Origin: Acanthosepion esculentum
Lineage: Eukaryota > Mollusca > Cephalopoda > Sepiida > Sepiidae
Assembly (NCBI GenBank): GCA_964036315.1
Contig: OZ038500.1
Location: 60,347,946 to 60,411,945 of the forward strand
Reading direction: 5' to 3'
Length of the DNA: 64,000 nt
The position numbers and the translations under genes are program-made. The first letter of the stretch is position 1. Every line of letters starts with the position of its first letter. Positions 53,415-64,000 of this stretch are shown one piece after another. The notes beneath the pieces were generated by a model. The model saw nothing but the letters and a program-made list of their open reading frames with translations, searched no databases and had not been told where the DNA came from.

Positions 53415-53860
53415 TTTTGGAGAGCTCGTTAGATGAAAAGAACGCTGAGTTTCTATGTGATACCAAGCCTCTTGTATGGTAGTAAATGCTGGACAATCTC
53501 ACCGGAGATAAATTGAAAACTGGATGAAAACAGAAAATCCGTTCTACAGAAGGATACTCAGAAGCGCATATATGGAGTGAGTAAGGCACGATCCAATATC
53601 ACACAAAATCAGAGAAATATTCTTGAGTCCATAACGAGGAAAGAGGAATTGAAAAACAACTTTCACAGAGCATATCGTGGCCGATAGAGATAGGGAGAAG
53701 ACAGCCTGTCGTTCTTGTGTGAATGTGTTGTGCAACGGGCGGCGGTTGCCTTGACAAAGTGATAAACGTTGCTAAGTTACACGACGGTTAGGAGGTTAAG
53801 GAGTGTCATGATCACCCACGTCCCAAAGGGACATGACCCTCTAGAAGAGGAAGAATATTA
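53415..53860 (+). pseudogene. LINE RT C-terminal remnant (family B-like)
   Basis: Plus strand: FYVIPSLLYGSKCWTIS (53445-53495), the typical 'LLYGSE.WT' segment of LINE RTs, then degraded GHIMRK-like sequence (SITRKEELKN, ~53625). An end reads VMITHVPKGHDP. Several stops. Confidence 0.8.
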
Positions 53861-54019
53861 AAATAGAAAAATAATCAAGTGAATGAAGGAGGAATGATAC
53901 TTAAAATAAAATAAAATAAAGAGGTGATAAATGGACAAACTTTTATGTGTCAGGTCATTATTTTACTGTGCTATGTGACTTTTGACCTTTGACATCTCCG
54001 TTTGTCTTTGTTATAAATC
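53861..54019. other. Spacer, nothing seen
   Basis: Short A-rich and AAATA words, no gene. Confidence 0.5.
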
Positions 54020-54655
54020 CATTCTGACAAACTTGTTAAATAGATTACTCACGCCCTTCCCTTGTTTTTCTTGACCACAATACGTCCAATAGGTATCGAA
54101 TTTTCTAGGTCAACTTTCCTCTTTCTGTTTTTTTCATTTATGTGTCAATTCTTTTTAAGACGTAGGTGATAAAAGCTTTCCTCAAACTGCTTTCATTTTT
54201 TTTTTGTTTTGCCCATATAATCTTTTTTTTCATATTTTGTCATTAATTCATACAAACAAGTAGTTAACTTGCAGATTTCCCCTGATTTTCTTGCTTTTAG
54301 TACCTTTTGCGAGGGTTAGTTCTCTGAAGTATCTACTTTTTCATTCTATTGCGTGGTAAGTTCTTTCAGGACCTCGGCAAACATAACAAAGTTCAACAAA
54401 GTTCTGTTTCATTCCTTTAAATAATTTTTTAACCATTATCATCTGTTTTATTCTTGTTTTCATTCACACAGATTGTTAAGTAGTTTACTCGCAGATTTCC
54501 CCTGCTTTTCTTGCTTTCAGTTTCACGTGTGAATTTTAGATGCTCAACTCACATTTTTCATTCTTTTATGTGCAAAGTTGATTCAGGAACCTTAGCAAGC
54601 GTGGCTCTCAACACATTCTGTCTTGTTTCTTTAAGTAATTTATTACCCCTTACGA
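54020..54655 (+). repeat. Diverged ~220-bp tandem repeat, about three copies
   Basis: 'aagtagttaacttgcagatttcccctgattttcttgctttta' (54258) and 'aagtagtttactcgcagatttcccctgcttttcttgctttca' (54477) lie 219 bp apart, and each leads to CTTTCAGGACCT/GATTCAGGAACC and a GTTCTGT/ATTCTGT segment. An older copy ('gttaaatagattactcacgcccttcccttgtttttcttgacc') lies ~220 bp upstream. Confidence 0.85.
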
Positions 54656-55220
54656 TTCGTTTATTCAATTAGCACATTTTGTACCTCTGTGGTCACCACT
54701 CTCGTCCATCTCACAATTGTGGTTCTTGCTGACATTCAAGGCAGAATAGTGCCGGAAAGTTGACAGCCAACCGCTTTCGTGTTTTATGTATGACCGCAAG
54801 GCAGCGGTGATTTAATATCATGGTTTTCCTTCATTTAGATGGACTGCCTTTCTGTTCTGTCGAGCTCCATCTACCCGAAGCAGATGGTTATGAGGCGCCA
54901 GTTTTCCGCCTTTACTTGTAGGTGGGCTTAATTATCAGTAGCTCTTTGAGACGCGTGCAACTGTAACATTTTATAGAGAGTGGGAGATTGTCCCCACTAT
55001 CACCTCCCGTTATGGAAACCTTTGGAACATATATAATGTGCGTATATAAACATTTATATATATATATATATATATATTACCTGTTTTAGAAGCTAAGAAA
55101 ACATGACGATTATTTTAATATACAAAACGTTAAGTAAAAAAAACACTAGAATTCAATGCAAATTACGAAATAGCGTATAAATCTTACGAAAATTAAAGAA
55201 CAGATAAAAATCTAGGATTG
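54656..55220. other. No gene seen
   Basis: Unique-looking DNA with a small TA tract at 55056-55077. Confidence 0.5.
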
Positions 55221-55224
55221 GGGA

Positions 55225-55560
55225 AAAACAAAATGTCTCACCCCATGCAAGGCAGTAAAGTCATTAAAACACAAGGGGTTACTGGGTGTGGAAGAATTAG
55301 GAAATGAAACATGAAAGAACGGGAAGAGAAAAGTGTAACCTGGAGTTTCGTAGCGATTAACATTGCATTTAAATTTTGCAGATTAAAATTCGCCAGGATG
55401 CATGGAGTTCTACAAGCGAGAATTATGAGAAAAAGAAACTGTTAGCAAAGAACTTACGCCTACATCTAACCAGCTCAAATGTAAATTAATGAAATCTCGA
55501 GGCCAATCTAGTACTGTGCTTAAATTCATAAAGTCTAGCAACCAAAGCGGAGAGCGATAT
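55225..55560 (-). pseudogene. LINE family A 3' end
   Basis: The conserved terminus 'tctcaccccatgcaaggcagtaaag' (55230-55254) is followed by the 3' UTR and coding end: 'ctacaagcgagaattatgag', 'acttacgcctacatctaacc', 'actgtgcttaaattcataaagtc', colinear with 3500-3700. Confidence 0.65.
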
Positions 55561-56890
55561 TTATTTGTAATTATTTACAAAATCTGACACACGGCCGAGA
55601 TGAAGAATGAGGACTAATGCGGTCTTCATCTGTCTTAACTTTAAACTTAGCTAGCCACAAACACTCATGCAAACGTACTACAATATTCCTAACACGGAAA
55701 CAACGCATTCTTACTTACTTTACTTACTACATGCACCATAATACCTTATTATCTCTATGAAAATCCTAACTAGTCCCCATCTAACACTTTGGCCCTCAAC
55801 CTCCGACGCCTTACTCTCTGGGTTGAAGTGTCTACTCGGTTTTAACCGAACTTAAGGGAGTAACCGTAGGTCCCCTGAGCATCCGTAGATCATTCGATCG
55901 GGCCACTGGGTTAATCCTGCTCACGTTGTGTTTGGTTTGATCCAGAAAGGAGAAGTGATGTTCACCCATTCACGGTCGACTGAAGATGTAGACACGTCTG
56001 GAGAGTCTGTGCTAAGAAATTTAGAATCAACCAAAAAATGTATATATATGTGCAGAAAGCCGGACAAACAACTATTCAATGGTTGAATTGTTAATGTCTT
56101 TTATATAGCAGAATAGTATAGAAAAGGAACGGGTTACAGAAAAGAAAAAAAAAATGACGTCAAAACTCATACACTGGATTCTAGACAGAGAGAGAGAGTG
56201 GGTTGTGATTAGCTTGTGAAATCGTCTCAGAACGATATACGACTCTTGCGATGGAGAGATAAAGATTTCTGTGCGCGGCTTAAAGTTTATAGTGCCTTCC
56301 CTCCTCGGCGGTAGTAATAATAGTAGCAGTGGAAGTCTTAGATTGTCGGAGCAGTAATTCGCTTCTTCGTACTTATATCAACCATATATGGTAGCGGGCG
56401 TTTTGTTCCAATTTCTGACGTCGCTTTCAATCTCCAATCTCTCTCTACCCAGCTCGACTGCACTCGACGGCAGACGAGTCAACCACTCTTTCAACTTATT
56501 TCTGTGCGTGTTTATATACATAAACCTGGCTGATCATAAATCGACCCTTGGTCCCCACCCGATTATCACGAGTGCTGCTGCCAACCCGAAATCATGTGAG
56601 TTTCAAAGTTCCACATAGCTTTAGTAAGCTCTATTTCAAATTTTAACCGATAAAAATTATTCCGATCATTTTCATTGTCTTTGTAATGACCCAATTCCAA
56701 ATGGGCGAGATCAGATTTCCCATCGGCAAACAAAATTGCTCTGATCTAATTTTGCTACCTATATTCACTCCAATTTCAATTTTAAAAAATATATGTGTGT
56801 GTGTTTCCCAACTCTCTCTGTTACACCCATATTTACAATTCATTGTCTGTGTGGCGAAGGGAATAAAACAAGAATTTAAAAAACAAAGCG
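55561..56890. other. No gene seen
   Basis: Contains a moderately GC-rich segment (55780-56000) and a (GA)n at 56189-56199. ORFs (76 and 87 codons) show no motif. An LTR-like or host-derived origin cannot be told apart. Confidence 0.4.
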
Positions 56891-56894
56891 AAGA

Positions 56895-57030
56895 GCTCAT
56901 CCGAATAATTACCACGAAAAGACACAGAGTGGCAACCTTACAGCGGTAGGAAAGCGACTGAAGCCGAGCCGCCAGATCAGGACCAAGAATATTGCTGATT
57001 CTTTTTTGGATTTTATCAGGGAGCTCAAGG
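56895..57030 (-). repeat. LINE family A fragment
   Basis: 'attaccacgaaaagacac', 'ggtaggaaagcgactgaagccgagccgccagatcaggacc' and 'gattctttttttggatttt' match the SLSHRR/ASRL segment of family A, as at 57775-57905. Confidence 0.65.
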
Positions 57031-57440
57031 TAAGTATTATATAAATAATAAACTTAGAAAATGGAAAGAATCATAAACGATTTACAACTGGGCACATTGG
57101 TAATTTCCTAAAACATTTTTCGTTTAGAAGTTAGAATTGAACACCGTACTTCAGGCATGAATTCAGCGACACAAATTTGTGAACATCTGTGCCAAGAAAA
57201 CCGATGGCTGCCGTGAAGTTGGAAGATTAATGACAGACGGAAATTAACTGCACCGAATACAATGAGAAGAAATACTGGGAATTTTTAAATAAGACATCTT
57301 TATTTTTAAGTATTTATTTTATTTTTAAGTATTAAGTATTTATTTTTAAGTATTTATTCGTTTATGCCAAGACTAGAGGGCGAAGATTTAAATGTATGTT
57401 TTATCTTTTGAAAAGCACTTGTAACCCTGTAACACGTAAA
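57031..57440. other. No gene seen; TATTTTTAAG repeat 57297-57362
   Basis: Short tandem TATTTTTAAG/TATTTA words, otherwise nothing. Confidence 0.5.
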
Positions 57441-57457
57441 AACGTCAAGAAACTGTT

Positions 57458-57460
<3 letters not shown>

Positions 57461-57509
<49 letters not shown>
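57461..57509. repeat. (GT)n microsatellite
   Basis: About 24 GT units. Confidence 0.97.
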
Positions 57510-57510
<1 letters not shown>

Positions 57511-57529
57511 ATACAGTGGATTTCTGCAT

Positions 57530-57640
57530 ATGAGGGCCCAACAATTCAGTTCTTTCAACCGAACTACGAGGTTACCGACGCGTATCATTGATTTGAGTGA
57601 TGAAAACTCTTTGTAGAACCACCTACACATGAAAAAAAAA
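57530..57640 (-). repeat. Low-copy dispersed repeat fragment
   Basis: Relative of 105-245. Confidence 0.4.
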
Positions 57641-57689
57641 CTGATAAGAGCAACATAGAACTTATGGTTATATCTAGCCATTTCAACTA

Positions 57690-57930
57690 CAAAATGATGA
57701 GACCGAGCTACCAATCTAGTACTGCGCTTAAATTCGGGAAGTCGAGGCACAAAGGACAAAGCTTATCAGAACAATTTCCACGAAAATATTTATAGAAAAA
57801 AAGGCAGCGGGAAGCTACATTACGACGGTGAGAAAGCGACTTAAGCCGATATACCAGAACGAGACGAATAACATTGCAGATTCTTCTTTGGATTTTGTTA
57901 AGAATGTCTACATACATAGCAGAAGGACTG
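57690..57930 (-). pseudogene. LINE reverse transcriptase fragment (family A)
   Basis: Minus strand reads ILNKIQRRICNVI, YRLKSLSHRRNVASRCLFF and YKYFRGNCSDKLCPL, the same order as in 29193-29834. Frames change within it. Confidence 0.85.
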
Positions 57931-58205
57931 AACCAGATGTGAAAGTCTTATCCAATGCATTGACAAATAATATAAAAAACATCATTAAACTTCCACAGAA
58001 ACCAACATATAACAAACCAAAAATATAGGAAACCTATTCCACAGATACATTTCAATTATCAGTAAAAAAAATATATATATATATTCAATATTTAATCTCC
58101 AAAGTAATATCCTGAAGCCAAGCAATGTTAGAACAAGCTTAAACTTTTAAAGATCACGTACGTCTTAATAAAATACATAACAATTATCTCTACATATATA
58201 TATTT
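57931..58205. other. No gene seen
   Basis: AT-rich spacer. Confidence 0.5.
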
Positions 58206-58290
58206 ATAGGGAGCGATGGATAAATTGACGTCAACAGAATTAGGCTTGAATTTGAACTTGGCTCGTCGATTCCACCTTCTTGTCGGATAA
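58206..58290 (-). repeat. Mariner terminus joined to SINE S1 fragment
   Basis: 'tatagggagcgatggataaattgacg' (58204-58230) is a mariner terminal repeat of the 58669 family. After ~15 bp, 'cttgaatttgaacttggctcgtcgattcc' is the minus-strand S1 B-box region (compare 39013-39045). Confidence 0.65.
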
Positions 58291-58347
58291 AGATAACGCT
58301 CCATGCAAACCATAATAGTCAGAGTAAAACGAAATAAACTAAAATTA

Positions 58348-58427
58348 TTAGGTCGGTGCAAAAATAATGTCGTTTTTTGACATGATCTTGAACGTCAAAA
58401 AACGACATTATTTTTGCACCAACTTAA
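58348..58427. mobile_element. 80-bp mariner-derived MITE, copy 2
   Basis: Starts TTAGGTCGGTGCAAAAATAA and ends TTATTTTTGCACCAACTTAA, with TA at 58346-58347 and 58428-58429. About nine differences from the copy at 2281-2360, including in the centre. Confidence 0.93.
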
Positions 58428-58429
58428 TA

Positions 58430-58666
58430 CATACAAAATTAACACAGACATTACATAACAATGCAGCAAAGTCTATGAAGGTCACTGTTTCCTGTGACCC
58501 ATTAGATCGTTGATGTATCATGCTGAGTAATTAATCTTCCTAGCATATCTCAGGGCAACGGGAGATTGTTGATCAGACAGCAACATGTGACTACATCAAC
58601 AGAGACTTCGTTTTCTCATCCATAAAAGAAAACAGTTTACCGAGCTCCGACTCCATTCAATGTCTA
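58430..58666. other. No gene seen
   Basis: Spacer between two mariner-type elements. Confidence 0.5.
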
Positions 58667-58668
58667 TA

Positions 58669-59545
58669 GGGTGCGATTGATAAGTTGTCGTGTAAATGAC
58701 GAAAACGAGAAAATAACACTGACATCTCATTTTAACAGATATGTTTATCAAAATTACATAAAAATATCTTGGAATACTAAAGCGTAAATTTATTCAATAA
58801 AATCACCATTGCCTACAACCACAGCCGTCAGACGATTTTGGAATCTCCTGTAGTTCTACTGGGCGGACATCTTGTTTAAAATCGTGAATGCTGCCATAAT
58901 CTTCGCCTTCAGTTCGTCTTTGGTGTTACAAGGAGTTTTATCTGTCTCTCGATCAAATGGGCCCCACATATAATAATGTGGGTTGCAGAGTTAGGTTGGC
59001 AAATGTAAGGGGTGACGAGGTCGCAGAAATTGTCTGTCAACTATGACTAGCTTCTCCTGCTTGTGTAGTATGGTACAGAGTTTTGTTCTTAGTCATAGGG
59101 GCATCCAAAAGCCGCCCTCTAGAGACGGAGAAGCACTACTTCCTCAAGGCACCTGATGTAGGGCTCAGTGTTGATTGTACTGCCTTGCGAGAAGATGTAC
59201 CATCGCCCTCACTAGTGATCACTCCAAACACCATGATGTTAACTTGATATATCGTCCAACTCTTTCCAAATCCTCAGCACTGTCATCGGATTGACACCCA
59301 AACACTCTGAAATGTTCGTATCGGAGCTTCTGGCGTGAATGCGTAGCAGTACAACATGTCACTTCCCCAATTTCTGGCGAATTTAATTGCGTCATGGTGC
59401 TCTATTTCTCGCATCCAGTGCCCAGCTGACCTTTCTCTATTGCACAGTAATCAAAATCAAAAGCTGACAGTCGACAAAATAAAAAGCAAACAACGCGCAT
59501 GCGCGAAATTAAAAATATAACATGGGCACAATTTACCAATCGCAT

Positions 59546-59547
<2 letters not shown>
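58669..59547 (-). mobile_element. Mariner-like element with both termini, 5'-deleted transposase (copy 2)
   Basis: The termini GGGTGCGATTGATAAGTTGT (58669) and, inverted, GGATGCGATTGGTAAATTGT (ending 59547) are flanked by TA. 879 bp in all. The minus strand aligns with copy 1 through the transposase C-terminal half: 'gcctacaaccacagccgtcagacg' near 58812, 'gcttctggcgtgaatgc' near 59325, 'gcgtcatggtgctc' near 59388. The N-terminal DNA-binding part is deleted. Many stops. GCGCATGCGC at ~59496 is a perfect small palindrome. Confidence 0.9.
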
Positions 59548-59549
<2 letters not shown>

Positions 59550-59604
<55 letters not shown>

Positions 59605-59778
59605 CGAAAATTATATATATATATATATAGGAGTTGGGACCAAATATAAATGAAACATGGATCGGAATACGGTTGAATGATAAGATAAAGAACAAAGAGG
59701 AACCGTCTATCAATCTAACGTGTTTCATTTTCATTAAACGTCAGATTTACAAACCTTTCCAATTTATTTTTTATCGTA

Positions 59779-59813
<35 letters not shown>
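59550..59813. other. (TA)n tracts and spacer
   Basis: TA at 59550-59597, 59613-59629 and 59783-59812. The ~150-bp spacer contains a weak inverted pair ('aaatataaatgaaac' region) but no gene. Confidence 0.6.
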
Positions 59814-59818
<5 letters not shown>

Positions 59819-59933
59819 ACATTTATATTATCTTTAACGTTCTTTTTATAGATACATGTATTTAAGCAAATGCTCTGTTTTATAAATACATGTATCTATA
59901 AAAAGAACGTTAAACATAATATAAATGTCTTTA
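59814..59933. repeat. Hairpin element, 51-bp arms
   Basis: 59814-59864 and 59883-59933 are reverse complements with a single mismatch and an 18-bp spacer. The right side continues to 'gacaatttatttaaag' / 'cataGCACGACA' sequence shared (inverted) with 50572-50660. Confidence 0.9.
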
Positions 59934-59970
59934 AATAAATTGTCGTGCTATGTCCAATTCTAAAATATAT

Positions 59971-60404
59971 ATATATATATATATGTCATTTTAGGATATT
60001 AAATCAAAAACATGTTAAAAATCGCTACACAATTACAATTATATTTCAACACTAGAAATGTGTATCCTAGGGCGAGGTTAAACTTCTGGCGCGTGAACGA
60101 CTAATTATATTTTAAAAGTAGATTTCGATTTTTCTCCTTTGAAAAAAGAAAAAAAACAGAATACAAATAGGATTGTGTGCGTGATTAACCAATCAAATGT
60201 GATCTACGTCAAATTCAAACTCACCGATTTTTTTTTATATAGGTCATGACACGAAGTTGTCTCCATATAAATCATAGACAATTTCCTTATGGAGAGATAC
60301 AAATGGTTAAATTATTTGGTAAGATGTATAGAGGTCTGTCGTCCAACTTTCCTAATAAGTAAAAGCGAAAAAGGTAGCGAGGTAATTTAACATAATGCTA
60401 ACCT
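59971..60404. other. No gene seen
   Basis: AT-rich DNA without motifs. Confidence 0.5.
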
Positions 60405-60405
60405 G

Positions 60406-60458
<53 letters not shown>

Positions 60459-60685
60459 TATATGTGTGTGTGTGTGTGTGTGTGTATCATATATATATAT
60501 ATATATATGTTATATATAAATATATAAATATATATGTTATATGTATATATGTTATATATTAATATATGTATATATATGTTATATATATATATGTTATATA
60601 TATATATATATGTTATATATATATATGTTATATATAAATATATATATATGTTATATATATATATGTTATATATATATGTTATATA

Positions 60686-60752
<67 letters not shown>
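60405..60752. repeat. Compound TA/TATG microsatellite
   Basis: TA runs, a (TG)n at 60464-60485 and repeated ATATATGTTATATAT units. ORFs on both strands are low complexity. Confidence 0.93.
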
Positions 60753-62005
60753 TCGTTCAACTTTTTAGATAAAATTTTGTAGGTGATAAAAAAACACCCT
60801 TTAAGAAATAAGATAACCGTCTTGAAAAAAACGTATAAAAATATAGAACTAATTTGGTTATGATATCGATATATACAATTTTAGAAGAAAGATATGATGA
60901 CTTCATCCCACGAGGTTTGATCCCGTTGATGTATCTACACATGCGCACGAACGAGAGACGCTGGGAATTTAAAATTTTGAAGATATTTTTTTAATTTATT
61001 TTTAACAACGTATTTCGTTAATTTTTATCAATGTGTTTTGCGTATATAATCTAGTCAATTATATTTAGATTTTCTTTTTTATTGTACAAAGTCTATCGAA
61101 TGGTGAAACTGTATAGGAACCTGAACGTAAATTTACTGTGGACGAACTGGCGATTAAAACACTTTCTAATCTAGTTTTTGTCTTAGTGAATTGTTTTCTC
61201 TTTTAATTAGGTAGCAATTTTTTAGTCAAAATTGTGGTCAGTCTCGTTACATATATATGCCATATTTTGCTACATATAAGCCGAATTTATTTCCTATAAA
61301 ACCTCCCCAAATAACCACTCTGTGTCCTATAAATCGAAGGTCGGTGATGAGAGTTGTAAATTTTGGGGCGAGCGTCAGCTCCTCAGCTACATCCCATTCT
61401 GAGCTCTTGAATGTAAAACAAGTCCAGTGCTTCAAAATTAAATTAACAACGTTTTGAGAGAAACTATTTATGCAGTTGGGATACTGAGATATTGACAGAT
61501 AACAAAACTCTTGCTACAGTAACACCTGCCTAAGTAACATCAGCCTTCCTTCTTTTCTTACTTCTTAAACTACTGCTCACAAAACAATAGCATTCATGGC
61601 AGACACTTTAAGAATAATACTACTGTATACTACGCTTTCGTTAGCACATGCTGGGTATTTTCGCTTGATTAAGTAAACATATTTATGGTACTTAGCGGTG
61701 ACAAATATTGCCAAGCAAATGCAGGAGCAACCAATAGCTGGAACAGCCATTTTTGTTTATCGTCACTGAAATCGACGCACCAAGATACTCCGTATATAGA
61801 GTTGCGCATGCTGCAGAGAGTCGGCTACAAATGGCTGTTTCATCAGTTGTCGTGATTGGCCAGGTTTTCATATTGAATATGCTGTTCGGTGGATAAAAAA
61901 CTGGTATGGTGGAGAGGGTTATTAAATACCTTTTTTCCTATTTCTTCCTTCAAAATTTTGGCGCCTTCTAATGCATCGGGAATTCTTATAAGCAATTAAA
62001 TTCTG
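60753..62005. other. No gene seen
   Basis: About 1.25 kb without recognised repeat. Overlapping 62- and 66-codon ORFs at 61247-61457 have no motif. Confidence 0.45.
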
Positions 62006-62006
62006 C

Positions 62007-62069
<63 letters not shown>

Positions 62070-62085
62070 TAGTTACTCTCTCTCG

Positions 62086-62133
<48 letters not shown>

Positions 62134-62316
62134 TATTTTATAATTAATTTTTTATTTTTTATTTTTTTAAAGTGATGGAATCATATTTGTTTTTTAGATA
62201 ATTATAATCTAGGCTCTACTTGTTTATCGAGCACTGTTTTTAAAAATAAAAACAAAAAATACTAAAGAACTTCGGATCATCAATCTAACGGATCTTTCGT
62301 ATTTTATCAATATATT

Positions 62317-62357
<41 letters not shown>
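62007..62357. repeat. TA/CA microsatellites and AT-rich spacer
   Basis: TA/CA at 62007-62067, TA at 62088-62127 and TA at 62318-62356. Confidence 0.9.
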
Positions 62358-62359
<2 letters not shown>

Positions 62360-62841
62360 GAGTTTCATTAAAAAAAAGTCTGACAAGGTACTGCAGTTAG
62401 GTCTTTTATTTAATGTTTTCTTGTGTTCTTATCAGTTTCTTCTTTTCTGATCATAAATTATGTAGAAATTGTCCGAATGTTCTGTATATCTGAGCGCTTT
62501 CCCTTATACTTTTAGCCATAAGCAAAGATGACTTAACTTTTTACTGAATGCATGGATATGTTTATTTATGTAGCTAGAGTTTTAGGAATGTTTTATTTTC
62601 CAAACACGTTCAGCATATTTTCTTTTCTTTTATTAATAATGCTTCCATTATTTTTAGCCATTTTTACATGAGGGTGAGGATATGATATCTGTGTTATCAA
62701 CGATTATGTTTCGGAAGACGTTTATCAGGTCTCCATGTGTATTATTGTTGACAAAGAGGTTAGCAGTTTTAAAATTTCATAGTAGGTAATTAATTTAATT
62801 TTCTTGTTTTTGTAGATTCGAGTTGTATATTTCTTTATAAC

Positions 62842-62844
<3 letters not shown>
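62358..62844. other. No gene seen
   Basis: T-rich DNA with no ORF. Confidence 0.5.
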
Positions 62845-62931
<87 letters not shown>

Positions 62932-62932
62932 C
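62845..62932. repeat. (TA)n tract
   Basis: Runs up to the left end of family C copy 3. Confidence 0.95.
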
Positions 62933-63460
62933 AATTATGTATTAAAATAACTGATCCTAAGTGCGAATTCCTGATAATAACTGTGACATTACTCTAATTA
63001 TTGAAGAATTTAGTTCATGCCACATTTACTATAAAAAAAAGCTTACTTCTTCAGTACATGAACGCACAATTTTCAAATTTAAAAAATAAAAAATAAAAAA
63101 ATAATAAAATTTCAACCTCAGCGTCGCGACTGCACGCTCCAAAATTATTCTTACATTTAACAATATCACATTGCTAAAAAAACACTCTTTCGGACTGCAC
63201 AATCTTTCGATGTCTCATTATTTCCTGGAATTTAACAAAAACTCACTTAAATGTCTACCTGATGATGGTCGTTAGAAACGACTGAAAGCCGGGCTAGTAG
63301 AAAAAACAAGACCTGATAAGACCGGAATTTATAAACAGGGATCATACCATTCCTTAACGGATTCGAAGTTGATTGTATTTTATTATTAAATATTGTTTGC
63401 GAGAATGATTCTTGCCATATAATTAGCTTCATTATTTGTTTTTCGTATGAATGATTTACG

Positions 63461-63465
<5 letters not shown>
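62933..63465 (+). mobile_element. Hammerhead-bearing repeat, family C copy 3 (best)
   Basis: Shares with copy 2 the upstream part ('gaatttagttcatgccac', 'cttcttcagtacatgaacgcac', 'tctttcgatgtctcattatttcctgg') and with copies 1 and 2 the hammerhead, the constant block 'acctgataagaccggaattt' and the full right arm to 'gaatgatttacgtta'. It is bounded by (TA)n on both sides. About 140 bp near 63075-63190 is specific to this copy. No ORF. Confidence 0.85.
63254..63301 (+). ncRNA. Type I hammerhead ribozyme motif (family C)
   Basis: Stem I TCTAC (63254-63258), core CTGATGA (63259-63265), unpaired T, stem II GGTCGTT-AGA-AACGACT, GAAA (63284-63287). Stem III is AGCC-G-GGCT (63287-63295), A63296 is at the cleavage position, and stem I GTAGA is 63297-63301. 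All stem I and III pairs are kept relative to copy 1 while loops differ (CGA to AGA, C to G, cleavage base C to A). Confidence 0.72.
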
Positions 63466-63543
<78 letters not shown>

Positions 63544-63553
63544 GTGTGTGTGT
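63462..63553. repeat. (TA)n(TG)n tract
   Basis: TA run then ~6 TG units. Confidence 0.95.
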
Positions 63554-64000
63554 GGTGCTGATAAATCAGGAATTTTTATTTGGCAACAGTGTCGTGACAA
63601 GGTTCCAAAAACATCATTAGAAAGTACTAAACCTCAGTAGATGTCTAACCATTGACGCGTGAGGTGCTTAGTAATTGACATGTCTTCAGAATACGATTGT
63701 CGAGCTTCTGTTGAGGAAGGCACATACAGCCAGAATAAACCATTTAGGACATACGATCCATTGCCAAAGCTTCTGTTGAGGTGGAACCTTGCCCCGGCCA
63801 CAAAGCCACGGACATAACTGAATGTCATAAATACCCTAGGACAACAAAGATAATTTCAGGCCATCACGCAAAACTCTTAAGAAGCACTCTGGCGCTACCA
63901 GAATGCCCGGGTTCGTCGCCGACTTTGCCGAGATAGTCAAGAAAATATTACCAAAATCACCAAGGAAATGAAGTGATTTACCAACATTAGCTCAGATGTG
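63554..64000. other. No gene seen; short direct repeat
   Basis: GAGCTTCTGTTGAGG-like words occur at ~63703 and ~63768. The 64-codon minus ORF has no recognised domain. Confidence 0.45.

Overview
The window looks like intergenic or intronic DNA from a repeat-dense, AT-rich animal nuclear genome. The mix of long (TA)n tracts, tRNA-derived SINEs, Penelope-like, Ty3/gypsy, copia and LINE fragments and mariner elements fits a mollusc, most likely a cephalopod of octopus type. That assignment is inference. I find no convincing intact host gene. Every coding signal I recognise belongs to a decayed mobile element or to one decayed uncharacterised gene family, and all carry stops, frameshifts or deletions.

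Layout. 0-5.4 kb: SINE remnants, compound TA arrays, an 80-bp mariner MITE and the first hammerhead-bearing repeats. 5.4-10.1 kb: one nearly full-length Ty3/gypsy retrotransposon with two ~237-bp LTRs and degenerate gag, protease, RT/RNase H and integrase. 10.8-13.2 kb: a CpG-rich patch, a ~145-bp triplicated repeat and tRNA-derived SINEs. 15-21.2 kb: a LINE 3' end and pieces of Penelope-like elements (N-terminal region, RT, GIY-YIG-like end and tails in both orientations). 21.5-26.3 kb: a minisatellite-bearing element, then a broken copy of a large invertebrate protein family interrupted by a copia fragment. 27-31.5 kb: tandem duplications, LINE fragments and a 5S rRNA-derived sequence. 33.5-43.8 kb: the most interesting zone, with hammerhead repeats of three designs, two mariners, a ~97-bp-arm palindrome and a LINE end with a zinc-finger tail. 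45.6-50 kb: pyrimidine-rich tracts and a 1.3-kb minisatellite. 50-64 kb: more LINE, PLE, mariner and SINE fragments, TA tracts and another hammerhead repeat.

Main result. Reading for RNA structure rather than ORFs shows several independent repeats with a type I hammerhead ribozyme architecture: the CUGANGA core, stem II, GAAA, a tiny stem III ending in UH at the cleavage position, and a closing stem I. They are (1) a retrozyme-like unit at 33.5-33.85 kb with the 3' half of a hammerhead at one end and a complete one at the other, 314 nt between the two cleavage sites, plus a decayed relative at 39.7-40.0 kb; (2) a family at 4.4, 40.5 and 63.3 kb whose stem I and III pairings are kept; (3) a 214-bp fold-back element at 43.5 kb with perfect 55-bp arms, tRNA-like A and B boxes and a hammerhead that overlaps one arm; (4) minimal hammerhead-like motifs in the tails of Penelope-like repeats. 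Most of these units end directly in (TA)n tracts. Hammerheads in PLEs and retrozymes are known in animals. The combination and density here, and the fold-back pol III/hammerhead unit, are what deserve testing.
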